NCBI GenBank assembly: GCA_028023455.1
Contig: JAQFVV010012394.1
Location: forward strand, 23,702,900-23,766,899
DNA from: Epiperipatus broadwayi
Taxonomy: Eukaryota > Onychophora > Udeonychophora > Euonychophora > Peripatidae
Length of the DNA: 64,000 bases
Direction of reading: 5' to 3'
Program-made: the position numbers and the translations under genes
Notes under the pieces: model-generated
The model's input: the letters and a program-made list of their open reading frames with translations, nothing else
Databases searched by the model: none
Told to the model about the DNA's origin: nothing
In this document: positions 1 through 10,396 of the stretch, piece after piece
Layout: every line of letters begins with the position of its first letter
Numbering within the stretch: the first letter of the stretch is position 1

Positions 1-430
1 TTTCAATCTTATTCCTGTCTTTCACTGATGATAGCAAATAGCTTGAAATCATGATCTGAAAGTGGAATTATAGTTAGAGATAGTGAATGCTACTCTGACG
101 TTTATGTAAACAAAACATATACTTGATCGGTGTTTTTGGTAGAACGCCATCTGTGGACATAAATACAAGCGTTAGCAAGTTTTTTAACTTGCATTTTTGT
201 TTATCTGGTTAATTAAGAATTGCTTAATAGGTAGTGAAACAATACCACTAAAAAGTTTTTATGGGCATCTAAGTATTATTTTTAGATTTGTTTTTGATAA
301 GATTGAAAAGCCAAAGTTTCCACTGAAGGTGAGAAGGTTGCACTAATGTGATTAATAATATGGCTGATCAAAGAAAAAGTACCTACAGTATTTCAGTTCT
401 ACCTGTAGATATATATAGATATATATTATC
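1..430. other. A+T-rich sequence, nothing recognised
   Basis: No convincing exon, repeat structure or RNA gene is visible. The stretch is ordinary A+T-rich sequence leading into the palindrome that starts at 431. Confidence 0.5.
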
Positions 431-663
431 TTATAAACAATGAGGATTGCCAATTCCTCAACAAGCTTTGTGATAAATGCTTAGCTAGAGAAAGCATTTA
501 AAATATCTCTGACACTCTACCCTAGCACCTCTCTGAAGAGTGAAACCATGGTCAGAGGTTGGGGGGGGGGGGAGATCCTGACAGAGATATTTTAAAATGC
601 TTTCTCTACCTAAGCATTTATCACAAAGCTTGTTAAGGAATTGGCAATCCTCATTGTTTATAA
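431..663. repeat. Foldback (hairpin) element A
   Basis: Two arms of about 83 bases (431-514 and about 579-663) are near-perfect inverted copies. The outer ends read TTATAAACAATGAGGATTGC and its complement, and both arms carry a paired AAGCATTT/AAATGCTT block. The loop of about 65 bases contains a run of 13-14 G. No coding capacity is present. It is most likely a MITE-type foldback element. No clear target-site duplication is visible, so the class is not assignable. Confidence 0.8.
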
Positions 664-3173
664 CTTACAAGCTTAAGAGTATAGGGTCATGTGATCTGTG
701 ACTCTTATTTTGAATACATTATCTTACTTTGTTCTACATTAAAATAAAATAAATATTTATATCAACAAGCACAATTGTGATGAAAGGAAAGCAAATTTTT
801 ATAAGTGATAACCCAAAGACTACAAAATTTGAGTTTATAGGGAACAACACAAAAATTTTAAGTCAAGGAAAAAGGAAATGAAATGCTACTATTAAAATGA
901 TACTCCATATATTATATATTTCACATGTGTTAAGATAAATTTATAAAAGAAATTTTATTTAAGTAAAAACATCTATTTTAAATAAGGGTTGTTTAAAAGT
1001 ATTTTCATTTTAAAAATAATTTAAAACTTTAATCTTAGAACTAAATCTCAAAAAAGATAAAATAAAAATTTGGTTTAAAATTGTAGTTGTGGAATTTAAC
1101 ACATCTTGTATTCTATTGCTATTAAATAAAATCAATTTGATTAAATTTGTAATTTTAAAAGTTAATCCATTGTAATATTGTAGATATATCCTGTCTCTTA
1201 AAATTGACTTTAGTAAATTTGAAATATTGATCCATTATGATTTTATCAAAATACTATAAAATGTGAATACATGATTTACCAAAATGGGGATGATAACTTG
1301 TTAATTAGAAGCTTAAAAAAAAGTCAATGCTTTATTGGAATGTTACACTAAATGCTTTTTGAAAAGAGAACTTTCCTAGAAAGCTATCAAGCTGAGTATT
1401 CAATTAATAGAAAGGACACCTGTTTTACCATTTCAAAGAGATGGACAAACTAAGTCAAACAATATTTTAAATAAATACCGAAACATCTAATTAACATAAA
1501 TTTGAATACCCCCCCTCATCACTATCAACCGCACACAGCTATGATTATGAAGCCATAGAGCTTTGAAAGCGCTAAGCCTTAAATAAATTTAGTAATATAT
1601 ATAATTTCTTTAAGAGCGTTATAAGCGCATAATTATTGATATTAGAATACCTTGTGGATTTTAAATTTTTCAGATACATTACTAAGTTCATCGCATGGTT
1701 CTAGCCCACATGACACATTTCAGGCATTAAGTGAATAGTTTTGCCATACTCCAATCTCTTATTAAAATCGTCAGTGTAAAGTCCTATCAAAACCATCATT
1801 TGCTGCTGCGAATGGATCCCAGGAAAACATACAATCATATCTCCAGAAAGTTATCCCTGTCCTGACCACAGATATCTTCAAGAACAAATCAATGCCAGAA
1901 TTATCATCACTCACTTACTGTATTTGCCAAAATTTCATAAAGATTGAATAAATAAATTGCCAATTGAGGACATTATATGGATTAAATAACAAAATAAAGA
2001 CAATTTATAAATATAAGTTCTAATTTTAAAATCTGAAAATGAAGTTTTCTTGAAAAAGAGTATCTCTATAAATCATTATCAGTTTCTTCATGAATATTAA
2101 ATTTAAAAGTTTATTGATATATTTGCATATTTCTGTTATAATTATTATTAACTAGAAAACTAAATTTATTTTATTTTATAAGTTTAAAATAGAGAATGAT
2201 CACTATTAAATTATTTAAATGCTGTACAGCTTAATTATATACACATTAATAATGGGTAAATTATATAAATAAGATGATATTCAATGACCAAGATATTAAA
2301 TATGGTTTTACTTCTGGAAATCGGCCGATATTTACATGCACTGTAAGTAATGAGAAATTGAAAAAAAGATTTAGATTGTTGAATTATTATTTAGTCTGAG
2401 CGTAACCTTTCAATGTATTTTTTTCATATAGCTTATCTTAATAATAAAGAATTTGTTGCACAGTGAAATGATATGATAAATATATCACAACCGTGACCTT
2501 GCAGTCATAAACAACAACAATGTCATTCCTGAGAAGAAATAAAATAAATTTTAATTTACCTAACACCCTTATCTGTTATTTATTAAAATTTAATCAATCA
2601 ATTGAAGAGAAGCACCAGATATATGTAAATTATTTATTAATAATGATTCATATGTAATTATTATTTTGGATTATATTTTTTATATACATATATATATATC
2701 TACTGTGTCCAATATTTAAGTAGTATTTTAATTAACACATCTCATAGTGCAATTATATAATGGGTACGTTGTCCATCCTGTTGATAATCAAGTTTCTTAT
2801 CTCCATGACCAAGCGGGCTATTAAAAAAAAACTCTTTATGGTTAGTGGAATATAGTCTTACTAATAAATTTAACATCCATCCATATGGGTCTCTTTCCAT
2901 TAACATTGAATATGTTAATACAGTTTAAAATACAAAGGAAGTCTATGCTTACTCATCTAGTTGCACCATCTGGAAAGCGTGACTTCAATCTAACTCATCT
3001 ATCTAACTATTACATTATATATAATGTGTAAATGTTCACAATGTTGTTAAAAAAGCTTTTTTTATATTAATTAATAAATGGTTTGTTAAGCAACTTTTTG
3101 GTTTTATTCATAAATCTATATATTAAACCATAAATTGCCAATAACACTGGTTTCCAAATGAAATTCACAGATC
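664..3173. other. Intronic or intergenic A+T-rich sequence
   Basis: No gene or repeat is recognised over this stretch. It lies 3' of the PHM exon at 3510-3597 on the minus strand. It should therefore be the next PHM intron, but I could not find the following PHM exon here (expected to begin by completing a Trp codon and encode an Asn-Cys-Gly type sequence). Short poly-pyrimidine and AT microsatellites are the only structure seen. Confidence 0.4.
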
Positions 3174-3311
3174 AGCCAAAGCTTAATAAACCAATAGAAT
3201 ATACACAATCTGTTGCCAATGCAACCTATGTAGGAGGAATTCATCTTTTATCTACAGAGGTTGCCTTCACAATAGATTGTGAATATTGTCTTGGTTTGTT
3301 AAGCTTTGGCT
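3174..3311. repeat. Foldback element B
   Basis: The sequence beginning AGCCAAAGCTTAA is repeated in inverted orientation at the right end (TTAAGCTTTGGCT). The pairing continues through an ACAATCTRTTG block and an AGGTTGC block, giving arms of about 55-60 bases. It contains a chance 65-codon open frame, which I do not treat as a gene. Confidence 0.7.
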
Positions 3312-3509
3312 GTTATGTTTTGAGTAATATATATATAAACTTAAAAAATAATTAACAAATGTATAGTTAACGCAATTTTAAAATCATTTTTCTCAATAAA
3401 AAATAAATGTATAAACTTTAATCAAAATTTAACAACATGAATTATAAGTTAAAACAAGCATTAGACATATACTTTTCTATATATAGTTATAATATTTGTA
3501 AATTCTTAC

Positions 3510-3597
3510 CAGACTTTTTCTTCACTGCCAGGATGTTCACAACCATAGAGAAGCATATGATGTGCTGTATTTTTTGAGGCTTTAGGTTCATATTCAA
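3510..3597 (-). CDS. Phm: PHM exon with the copper-ligand HHM motif (partial gene)
   Basis: This internal exon belongs to peptidylglycine alpha-hydroxylating monooxygenase, the copper enzyme that starts C-terminal amidation of peptide hormones in the secretory pathway. It is bounded by AG on its 5' side and GTAAGA on its 3' side on the minus strand. It is 88 nt, taking 2 nt to finish a codon and leaving 2 nt (TG, probably Trp). It encodes EYEPKAS, then NTAHHMLLYGCEHPG. The two adjacent His match the pair of CuH (CuA) ligands known in rat PHM (His107/His108). The following Cys matches a conserved disulfide Cys. The reading frame joins exactly, through a phase-1 intron, to the exon at 8110-8167. 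Whether the gene is monofunctional PHM or bifunctional PAM cannot be seen, because the downstream exons are not found. No stops or frameshifts are present. Confidence 0.9.
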
Positions 3598-3750
3598 CTA
3601 AAATAATTATTTAATGAATATACATTATAAATATTGTGTGTTCTATACACACGCATATATATATATATATTTGTAATATAAATAAAATGTCTGTTAATTA
3701 AAAACTACTGTAATAACAATAAAAATGATAAATATGATGGTAATTAACCA

Positions 3751-3889
3751 TTATATACAGTCTTTCAATCCGCAGAAGAATTTTCAGTTAATTCCTTAAC
3801 TCTCCTCAACCGCTGTTAATTTAATGGCAGTTGAGGAGGGTTAAGGAATTAACTGAAAGTACTTCTGCAGATTGAAAGACTGTATATAA
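3751..3889. repeat. Foldback element C (short strong hairpin)
   Basis: The left end TTATATACAGTCTTTCAATC is matched in inverted orientation at 3870-3889. The arms of about 60 bases pair almost completely (including GTTAATTCCTTAAC...GTTAAGGAATTAAC) around a short loop. It lies in the PHM intron. Most likely a small MITE; the stem is longer than that of a typical animal microRNA precursor. Confidence 0.8.
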
Positions 3890-4078
3890 TAATTATTGTT
3901 ATATTTATTATTTCTACTATTACATATATATAAATATAATATATGTATATAAAGTATATTTAATATTTTCACGGTTGTATGACGTAGACAAATAATTTTT
4001 TTTGGGAGGGGTTAAACCATGTATCATTTTTAATTACAAACCAATATTTCGAAGAACTAGCATCCACCATTGTCAAGG

Positions 4079-4880
4079 TTAACTCTTGAAAGATAAATTA
4101 TTAGATGTCAAGCAGTAACATGACTGAGTGTGAGATGAAAAATAAGATTCAGCTTGAAGTAGTTTAGCATTCAGAATATGAGGCTTATCAAAATGTATAT
4201 TTCCCTTAGTTTTGCCATCTATTAATTTAAAGTTAATATTAGAAGACAAGAGATAAAATAAGAGGTTTCCACATGGCTGGAATACATTATGCTTCATCAG
4301 CTCTATTTAAACCAGCAGGTCTCTTTAATACTTCAATTGACTCTCTCATGGTTCTTAAATCATACCTTTCCAAATTAACAAGTATTTTCACATTTGTCAA
4401 AATCAGGTATGTGACCAATTTCTAAAAAAATGGGAAGTAAAAACTGATGTGTTAATTTTCTGACTCAAAGCAATTCTATGTTCCCTAACTCTGACATTTA
4501 TTTGCCTATTAGACTGGCCTACATAGCTTCTTGAGAACTGCAAACATGGAATTTCATAAAAACCCGCTGGTATTCCAAAAATACTCGGTCTTTAGGTTTA
4601 TGTAAAAAATAAAATAAAGACTACATGTGTATCTTTATGATCTGCGCAATTTTGTGTTTGCATATTTCAGTGATAGTTTTCCTATCAGCTAAATGTCCTA
4701 GTTCACATTTTTTCAAAAAATCTGATAAGTAGATTGTTTTATTACACAATTTAAACTTGTTTATGATGTATAATTTTTCTGCAGCATTGGCGCAAGCTTT
4801 CTTAAGACATATGCACAGGTTAAGAAAATAATTTGAAATATTAGTGCACTTAAGAGTTTCATGTTTTTTTTTAAACAATT
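4079..4880 (-). pseudogene. Penelope-like element remnant (GIY-YIG endonuclease end)
   Basis: Read on the minus strand from about 4590, the frame gives GIPAGFYEIPCLQFS then SYVGQSNRQINVRVREHRIA. This is the typical start of a Penelope-like GIY-YIG endonuclease: Y-x-I-P-C, S-Y-V-G-Q, and the Arg-containing helix R-V-R-E-H. After a frameshift near 4420 it continues with IGHIPDFDKC and ERVNxSIKE-type residues of the same domain. Higher coordinates (4621-4878) hold an open frame that may be upstream Penelope sequence, but I cannot assign its domain. Several stops and at least one frameshift make it dead. It lies in the PHM intron, antisense-neutral (same strand as PHM). Confidence 0.7.
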
Positions 4881-5189
4881 ATATAAAAAATCTTGAAAAT
4901 AAAACTGGAAAGCATTTGCTTGATTATGCTGTTTCTATTTTTGATAGTAAATAATAAGAAAACAGACATTTAAGAATTACCAGGAAAATATAGTCCAAAA
5001 TTGCTTTTAATTATTCTAAATCATTTTTATTCTTATTTTATTTTAAGAAGCCCTGTTTCTTTGACAATTTGTTGTGCCATTTATGAATCTTTTAAAACAA
5101 GAATTAATATTTAGACATTTTAATTAATTATTTATTTATGTATTTTGTTTGAATTTCTGACTTAAATTTACTTTAGTTTTTCATTAACA

Positions 5190-7257
5190 TGACCTCAGAA
5201 AATATCAAAAGCAAAAATAAGAACAAGAAAATAGAAGCTTTCAGAAAAAATGGGTAGACAAATTTGTTTTTATTGACAATAATGGCAAGTCATTACGTCT
5301 TATTTGTAAAAACACAATTGCAAACTACAAAGTAAGCAATTTACATCAACATTTTGAAGTAAACCATCTCCACTTTTCAACTCGATATCCACACAATTAG
5401 AGAAACTTAAGACATTACAATCAAGTCTTCATAAACAACAAGGACTTGTCTTCTTTTAATCGTGAAGATGACAAAGCCAACAAAACTAGTTTTTCGGTAG
5501 CTTGGAATATTGCTCATGACAAATATCCATATAGTGAAGAAGAATTTATTAAAACAAACTTGGAAGAGTGGTTAATGTTTTGAATCCAGATAATACAAAA
5601 CTGCATAAATTGGTCATACAAGTTCTTATGTCACACCATACAACTAAGTTCCATATTAATAAAATTAGTAAAAATGTTGAAAATAATTTGATATATGATT
5701 TGAAAAATTGTACAGCATTCAGTTTAGATCTCGATGAATCTACAGACATTCAAGATGTTTTGCAATTTATCATTTTTGTCCACTATGTATCTGCAGATGT
5801 AACTGTGAAGAAATGTTAGACTTACTAGCTTTTATCAAAACAACTCACACTAGCGATGTCAAAAATGTGCTTAATAAGTTAATGAATAGGATTGAATTGC
5901 CTCTGATAACTCCCTGCAATGATGGGGGGGGGGGACGACGACGACTAGATCTTATTTGTCTTTTAAACAACAATACTAAAATTCCATGTTTTTTAACTCT
6001 TCATTGCATAACTCACTGTGAGCATCTCATAGTGAAGCATTTAAAATATAAAAATGTGTGAAAGATTGTTTTTCAGATTATGCATTTAGAACAAATGCCA
6101 AAACATACCTTCAATTTAAGAACTTTTTGGAAGAGTTAAATGATGAAACAGATAAATTGCCCAGTGATCTCACCATAGTCTGTTATAAGATGGCTGTCAA
6201 TTTAAAATGTTTTGAACTGTTTTGTGGACCTAAATCCTATTATAACATTTTTAAAAGAAAAGGGGAAAAATATTAGAAAATAAATAGTAACAACCTCTAC
6301 ATACAGTAGTAGTAATCAAGTGATGTTTAGTAGCTTAATTAGAAAATAAAACTCAGCTTTCTGACTTAATGTTCTTTACAGAGATTATGGAACATTTGCA
6401 AACATGTAATTTGACTTTATAAGGAAAGGGAAAATGATTAATAATTTGTGACAAACTGTATTTACTTTTGAAGTTAAACTTCTTAAGACCAGAATATTTA
6501 ATCATTTCCCATGAGTAAAGCAAATATAATTAATATCAAAGAAGTAAAATTAGGCAGATATAAAGAAAATGTGAAATGCAAATTTGAAAACTTTTAAATC
6601 TACATTTGCACTTTTTGTGAAACCATTTATTTGTGATATTATTGAAGGATTTCCAATTTCTGAAATAATAGTTGTGGAAAAAAGGCTGGTGAATTGGAGT
6701 TATTAGAGACGAAAAAGGATCATGGATTGCAAATGCATCACAAAACTAGTTCTCTAATTGAATTTTGGAAATTCGTGCCAGAATAATATATCCACACTTA
6801 AAAAAAGCTGCTTGCCATCTAATTTCAATTTTTGGTACAATATATTGCTGTGAATCATTGTACTCCACAATGAAGATTGTGGCGCTGAAATATCATTCAC
6901 AGTTGATCAATCAGCATCGCAGAAGCTTTAACAAATTAATTATACATCAAATTTCGAAGATTTGAACAGATATTCGTTAAATGTAATACTTTCTATTAAT
7001 AAATTTTTATTATTATATTTTATTTTTATTATTAAAAGTTTGAAGTAATTATTTTGTATTTTATTTATTTCTCTTAATTATATTTTATTATATACAGCAG
7101 TTAAAACTTGTGTAGACTGTCATCGTATTAATTACGTTAAATAAAATTTGATTATATGTATTTATTTTTGTGTCCTTAAATAATATGGCGTAGCTCTTTA
7201 CAATACATGATAAGTCCAGCATGCATCTCTCACTAGTGTCATTGGTGCCCACCCCTG
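5190..7257 (+). pseudogene. hAT transposase pseudogene (ZBED/GTF2IRD2-like group) with right terminus
   Basis: Three frames together give a decayed hAT transposase. The order is: an N-terminal BED-finger-like part (5190-5400); the RNase-H-like block SLDLDESTDIQDVLQFIIFV (about 5721-5780), with the Asp of the L-D-E-S-T-D motif; the block LHCITHCEHLIVK (about 6000-6040), matching the C-I-x-H helix motif; FKNFLEELNDE; and at the C-terminus the dimerisation block ISIFGTIYCCESLYSTMK (about 6820-6880). Frameshifts and stops interrupt it at several points. The block expected to read T-D-G-A-P-S-M is replaced by a G10 run followed by repeated ACG triplets near 5925-5945. The right terminus GGTGCCCACCCCTG ends at 7257, followed by TTATATAA as a possible target duplication. 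The left terminus was not found. The element lies in the PHM intron, on the opposite strand. Confidence 0.85.
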
Positions 7258-7554
7258 TTATATAATATTAATAAATGCCCAGCGCTTTCGACCGGTTCAT
7301 CCTGGCCTACATAATCGCCATTCAAATGTTTATCGATTAGTTTTTATATAGTTTTTTTTTCCCCTTAATAAAGACTTAGGTCGCAAGTGCTAGCTATTTA
7401 TTAATATTATACAAGTTATTAGTATCTCTGTCAGTAACAACAGCCCTGTTGTTTTATTTCATTATTTTAAGTAATCAGAAATAATCTTCGGATTTTTTGA
7501 AATCATAAACTAGTGTATCAGCAAATCATTTTTCATGCGTACAAAATTATAAAA

Positions 7555-7662
7555 TAGTTTCATCGTTCGGGAATTCATAAGAAGTTCGCCAAAACTGAAA
7601 TAGATTCGAGGACCTTATATTTCAGACCATGACATTCTACGACTGCACTAAATGAAGCAGGA
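7555..7662 (-). repeat. tRNA-derived SINE, family B
   Basis: Reads GGGAATTCATAAGAAGTTCG on the plus strand and ends near CTACGACTGCACTAAA. On the minus strand it shows a tRNA-like A-box region (TTAGTGCAGTCGTAGAATG) and a degenerate B box. Related copies occur at 27065, 41900, 51275, 51436 and 63144. It lies in the PHM intron. Confidence 0.6.
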
Positions 7663-8109
7663 CCATTCATATAAAACTCTAGCTATAAACAACAATGATT
7701 ATTTCCTTCCGAAAAATTATCATATCGTCAACTCTAAATTCACACGCACACAAAATAGTTATGACATTTATAACAATATTCAAAAACATTTAGCCTTTTT
7801 TTATATATACTTTTTTCTAGATAGGTATTAGACATTTAATTAAATGAAGAATGTTTTTTAAAAATAAATATCTTTAAAAACGAAGTCTCTTAAAATACTT
7901 GAATGTAGATTTCAGTTCGGATAATAAATAATTATGAAAATGATTTGAGATTAATTAAAGAATAACACCATGAAAAAGGAACTTCAATTTTATCTCACTT
8001 CCTTTTATTTTTAACGCAAAGGGCAAAATAAACATTAAAAAAAAAAATCTAATGCAAAAAAAACAAACAAGCGACATATTAATTAAAATATATAAAGATT
8101 AAATCTTAC

Positions 8110-8167
8110 CTATGTAATGTTCATTAATATGATCAAGTTTCATTCTGTAGCAGACATATAAGTCATT
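8110..8167 (-). CDS. Phm: PHM exon upstream of the HHM exon (partial gene)
   Basis: This 58-nt internal exon has an AG acceptor (TTTTTTGTAG) and a GTAAGA donor on the minus strand. It encodes NDLYVCYRMKLDHINEHYI plus one base (G). With TT from the next exon that base makes Val, so the spliced product runs ...HYI-VEYEPKAS.... This matches the start of the PHM catalytic core, where family members have a Tyr-x-Cys followed by Lys/Arg-Leu-Asp and a Tyr-Ile-Val strand. The Cys aligns with a disulfide Cys of rat PHM. Exons 5' of it, which should carry the signal peptide and the Met-Pro-x-Val segment, must lie at higher coordinates or outside the window; I did not find them. The exon is intact. Confidence 0.88.
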
Positions 8168-8639
8168 CTACAAAAAAACAAAACAAGATTTACATTTATA
8201 TAGGTCGGTTATTGTTTTGTATTTATAAAATTGCATATAAGAATAAATTGTAATATTCTTCTTTATTTTTCTCTAACGTAAATTGCATATTTATGGATAA
8301 TAAATTATCGACCCAGATGCAATACAATACTATAGTTAATGGATTCTTTGACTGCACTTAAACCTCGATTAAAGATTGATTTCTAAAATTCTAATCAGTC
8401 ATCTATTAAAGACGTTTTGTATTTCAAGTTCTTTATCAGATCATCATCAAATGAAACACTATGTTAAAACAACAATGTTGAATACGAGAACAAGAATGAC
8501 AGTAGGCAAATTGGAAAAGAAAAAAGTTTAAATAAAACACTACATAATGAATTTTACTACTAATATAGTTTTTTTTTTTTTTTAATGAATTTCCAGAAGT
8601 GTAAACATAAAATAGTATTGATTTGGAGAAGTTAAAATG

Positions 8640-9115
8640 TTATAAAGCAGGGGTGGCCAAAAAGTCGATCGTGATCCACCGGTCGATCGCAAAGCCAATT
8701 TTGGTAGATCGCGAGGCCAATCTGGTAAGAGCTGTCGGGTAACGAGAGAAACAAACTAAGTCAAGATTTTCAAGTTTTTTTTGTTATTTTTGTTCTAAAT
8801 TTTTTTCCAATTCTAGATAGGTGAAGTCCTCTAAGCCGTATCATTATTGAAAATAATATTTTTAATCTTGACTTAATGTAGCTAATATGAATTAGTAAAT
8901 ATTGTTAATAATTACTCAAGTTGCTTTATTTCGCCGGACATGAGTTTTTTAGCCCGTTAAATAATTATTTTTTACTAGATAGACATATTATAACCTGTAG
9001 ATTTATCATAGATAGACATATAAAAATAGTATATATTTCACACTTCCCTGCAACGTATTTTTACAATGAAAAATAGATCTTATGAACATGAAAGTTGGCT
9101 AACCCTGTTATAAAG
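8640..9115. mobile_element. Non-autonomous hAT element 1 (460 bp) with 8 bp target duplications
   Basis: The element body is 8648-9107. It starts CAGGGGTGGCCAA and ends GTTGGCTAACCCTG, imperfect terminal inverted repeats of the hAT C-A-G-G-G type. It is flanked by identical TTATAAAG octamers (8640-8647 and 9108-9115), the diagnostic hAT duplication length. Sub-terminal sequence has repeated GTCGATCG/GGTCGATCGC motifs, as in known hAT MITEs. It has no coding capacity and would need a transposase in trans. The hAT terminus at 7257 is similar (CAGGGGTGGGCACC when reversed). Confidence 0.92.
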
Positions 9116-10185
9116 GATAATATTTTTAAATACTTGGGAAGTTAGTTAATTGATTATGGAAGGAATGACCAAAAGAAAAAAAAAGTCAAGAGTTAAGTAT
9201 TAGATGGACTTTTATTAAGAGAATATTTTGTGATTCATTAAAATGAGATTTAAGAAAGAATCTTATTAAATGTTATTTGGGGGGGGGGGGGGCTTTAAAA
9301 ATTAGATTTAGAAAAGAATGCAGAAATTAGTTGGAAGATAATAACAAAGAATGAGGAGACACATTTGATTAGTTAAATACATACATTGAAGCAGGAAAAT
9401 TATGAAAGATATCTTGGATGGAATGAGGGGAATAAAAAATGTATAAAAAATTGATTTATAATATTAAGAAATGGAATAGTTATGAAATATCACAATGTAT
9501 ACATATTTTTTTTAAGAAGTAACTAATGATCATAATGATAATTTAAAAGAACAACAGAAAGCCTATAAATAATTTTCTTCTAAAGAATATTCCTTTTAAA
9601 ATTATTATATGCAAAATGGAACCCTTTGTAAAAGCAGACAAATACATAATTAAATAATGAACTTTGCTATAACCAATTTTTAAGGGAAGGAAAAATATCC
9701 ATAAAATTTATTTAGTTAGTATATATATTTATTTTCTAAAAAAAATATGCTGTTTTTTTTTTTTTTTTTCAGATTCTCATGTTTGGAATAAATGTTTAAC
9801 GCAGATATTAATCTTCCTTAAAGTAAAAATTATATATTTCAAAATGCTCACGTAAAAATATAATTATACATATTGTAAAAATAGTTTTTCTTAAATGGAT
9901 TACTTTTATAACTACGGAAAATCTATTATTTTAATAAATATTTTTATAAGCTGTTATCCAATTAAAAATGCATTCTAAGAGTCATGTCAGCTTTAAATAG
10001 AAGTTTAACCTATATATATATATGTAGTTTTAATTTTGAAATCTAATGAATAATAATTATTCTGCATTGTTATAGAAAACAATAACATAATGAAATAAGA
10101 GGAAATATTATTACTGATATATTTTTAAATTATTATTTATATATTTTTTTAACAAAGGAAATATTAAATGCAAAAAATGAATGTT
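9116..10185. other. A+T-rich sequence with a G-run and poly-T tract
   Basis: Contains a run of about 14 G (from about 9279) and a poly-T tract (about 9750). The part at 9230-9450 has a coding-like texture that could be an old LINE fragment, but I see no diagnostic motif, so it is left unassigned. Confidence 0.35.
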
Positions 10186-10243
10186 AGAATAGACACCCAT
10201 ATATGACATTCTAACATAGACATCCATATGACATTCTAACATT
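10180..10243. repeat. Short tandem duplication with inverted copy
   Basis: The unit CATATGACATTCTAACAT occurs twice (the first copy with an extra AT), preceded by the inverted half ATGTTAGAATAGAC. This makes a small tandem-plus-inverted structure. Confidence 0.6.
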
Positions 10244-10285
10244 TATTTAATTAACCTCACTCTAAATTACGAGTTTATTTAATTA

Positions 10286-10396
10286 GCGTTGTTAGTCGGG
10301 AAGTCATCGCACCCGCCTTGCAAGCAAGTAATTGGTTGCAGACGGGTGTGGGTTCGCGTCCCGGCCGATGCTATGATATATGAAAAAAAAAAAAAG
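10286..10396 (+). repeat. tRNA-derived SINE, family A
   Basis: A tRNA-like head with an anticodon-loop-like CTTGCAA, an exact-looking B box GGTTCGCGTCC (about 10351-10361) and an end GCCGATGCTATGATATATG, followed directly by an A13 tract. A second copy in inverted orientation (48871-48971) has the same GCCGATGC end and A tail. The repeated tail and poly-A argue for a SINE rather than a functional tRNA gene, although the head looks close to a tRNA with a TGC anticodon. Confidence 0.75.

Larger units (their letters stand above)
3598..8109 (-). other. PHM intron (4.5 kb) loaded with transposons
   Basis: The intron runs between the two PHM exons and has GT-AG ends on the minus strand (GTAAGATTT donor at 8109, AG acceptor at 3598-3599). 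It holds foldback element C, a Penelope-like remnant, a decayed hAT transposase with one preserved terminus, and a tRNA-derived SINE. Splicing across it joins G with TT to make a Val codon, keeping the PHM frame. Confidence 0.8.

Noticed and set aside
2925-3000. Possible next PHM exon on the minus strand (a GTAAGC donor after an open segment)
   Set aside because: The translation does not resemble the PHM sequence expected after the HHM exon, and the acceptor is poor.
3158-3355. 65-codon open frame on the plus strand
   Set aside because: It lies inside a foldback element and has no protein-like features beyond chance.
7258-7265. TTATATAA as a proven hAT target duplication
   Set aside because: The matching octamer with a left terminus was not found upstream, so it is only a candidate.
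10286-10372. Possible functional tRNA gene with a TGC-type anticodon loop
   Set aside because: The cloverleaf is imperfect, and a second copy with the same 3' extension and poly-A tail exists at 48871, which fits a SINE. A covariance-model tRNA search would settle it.
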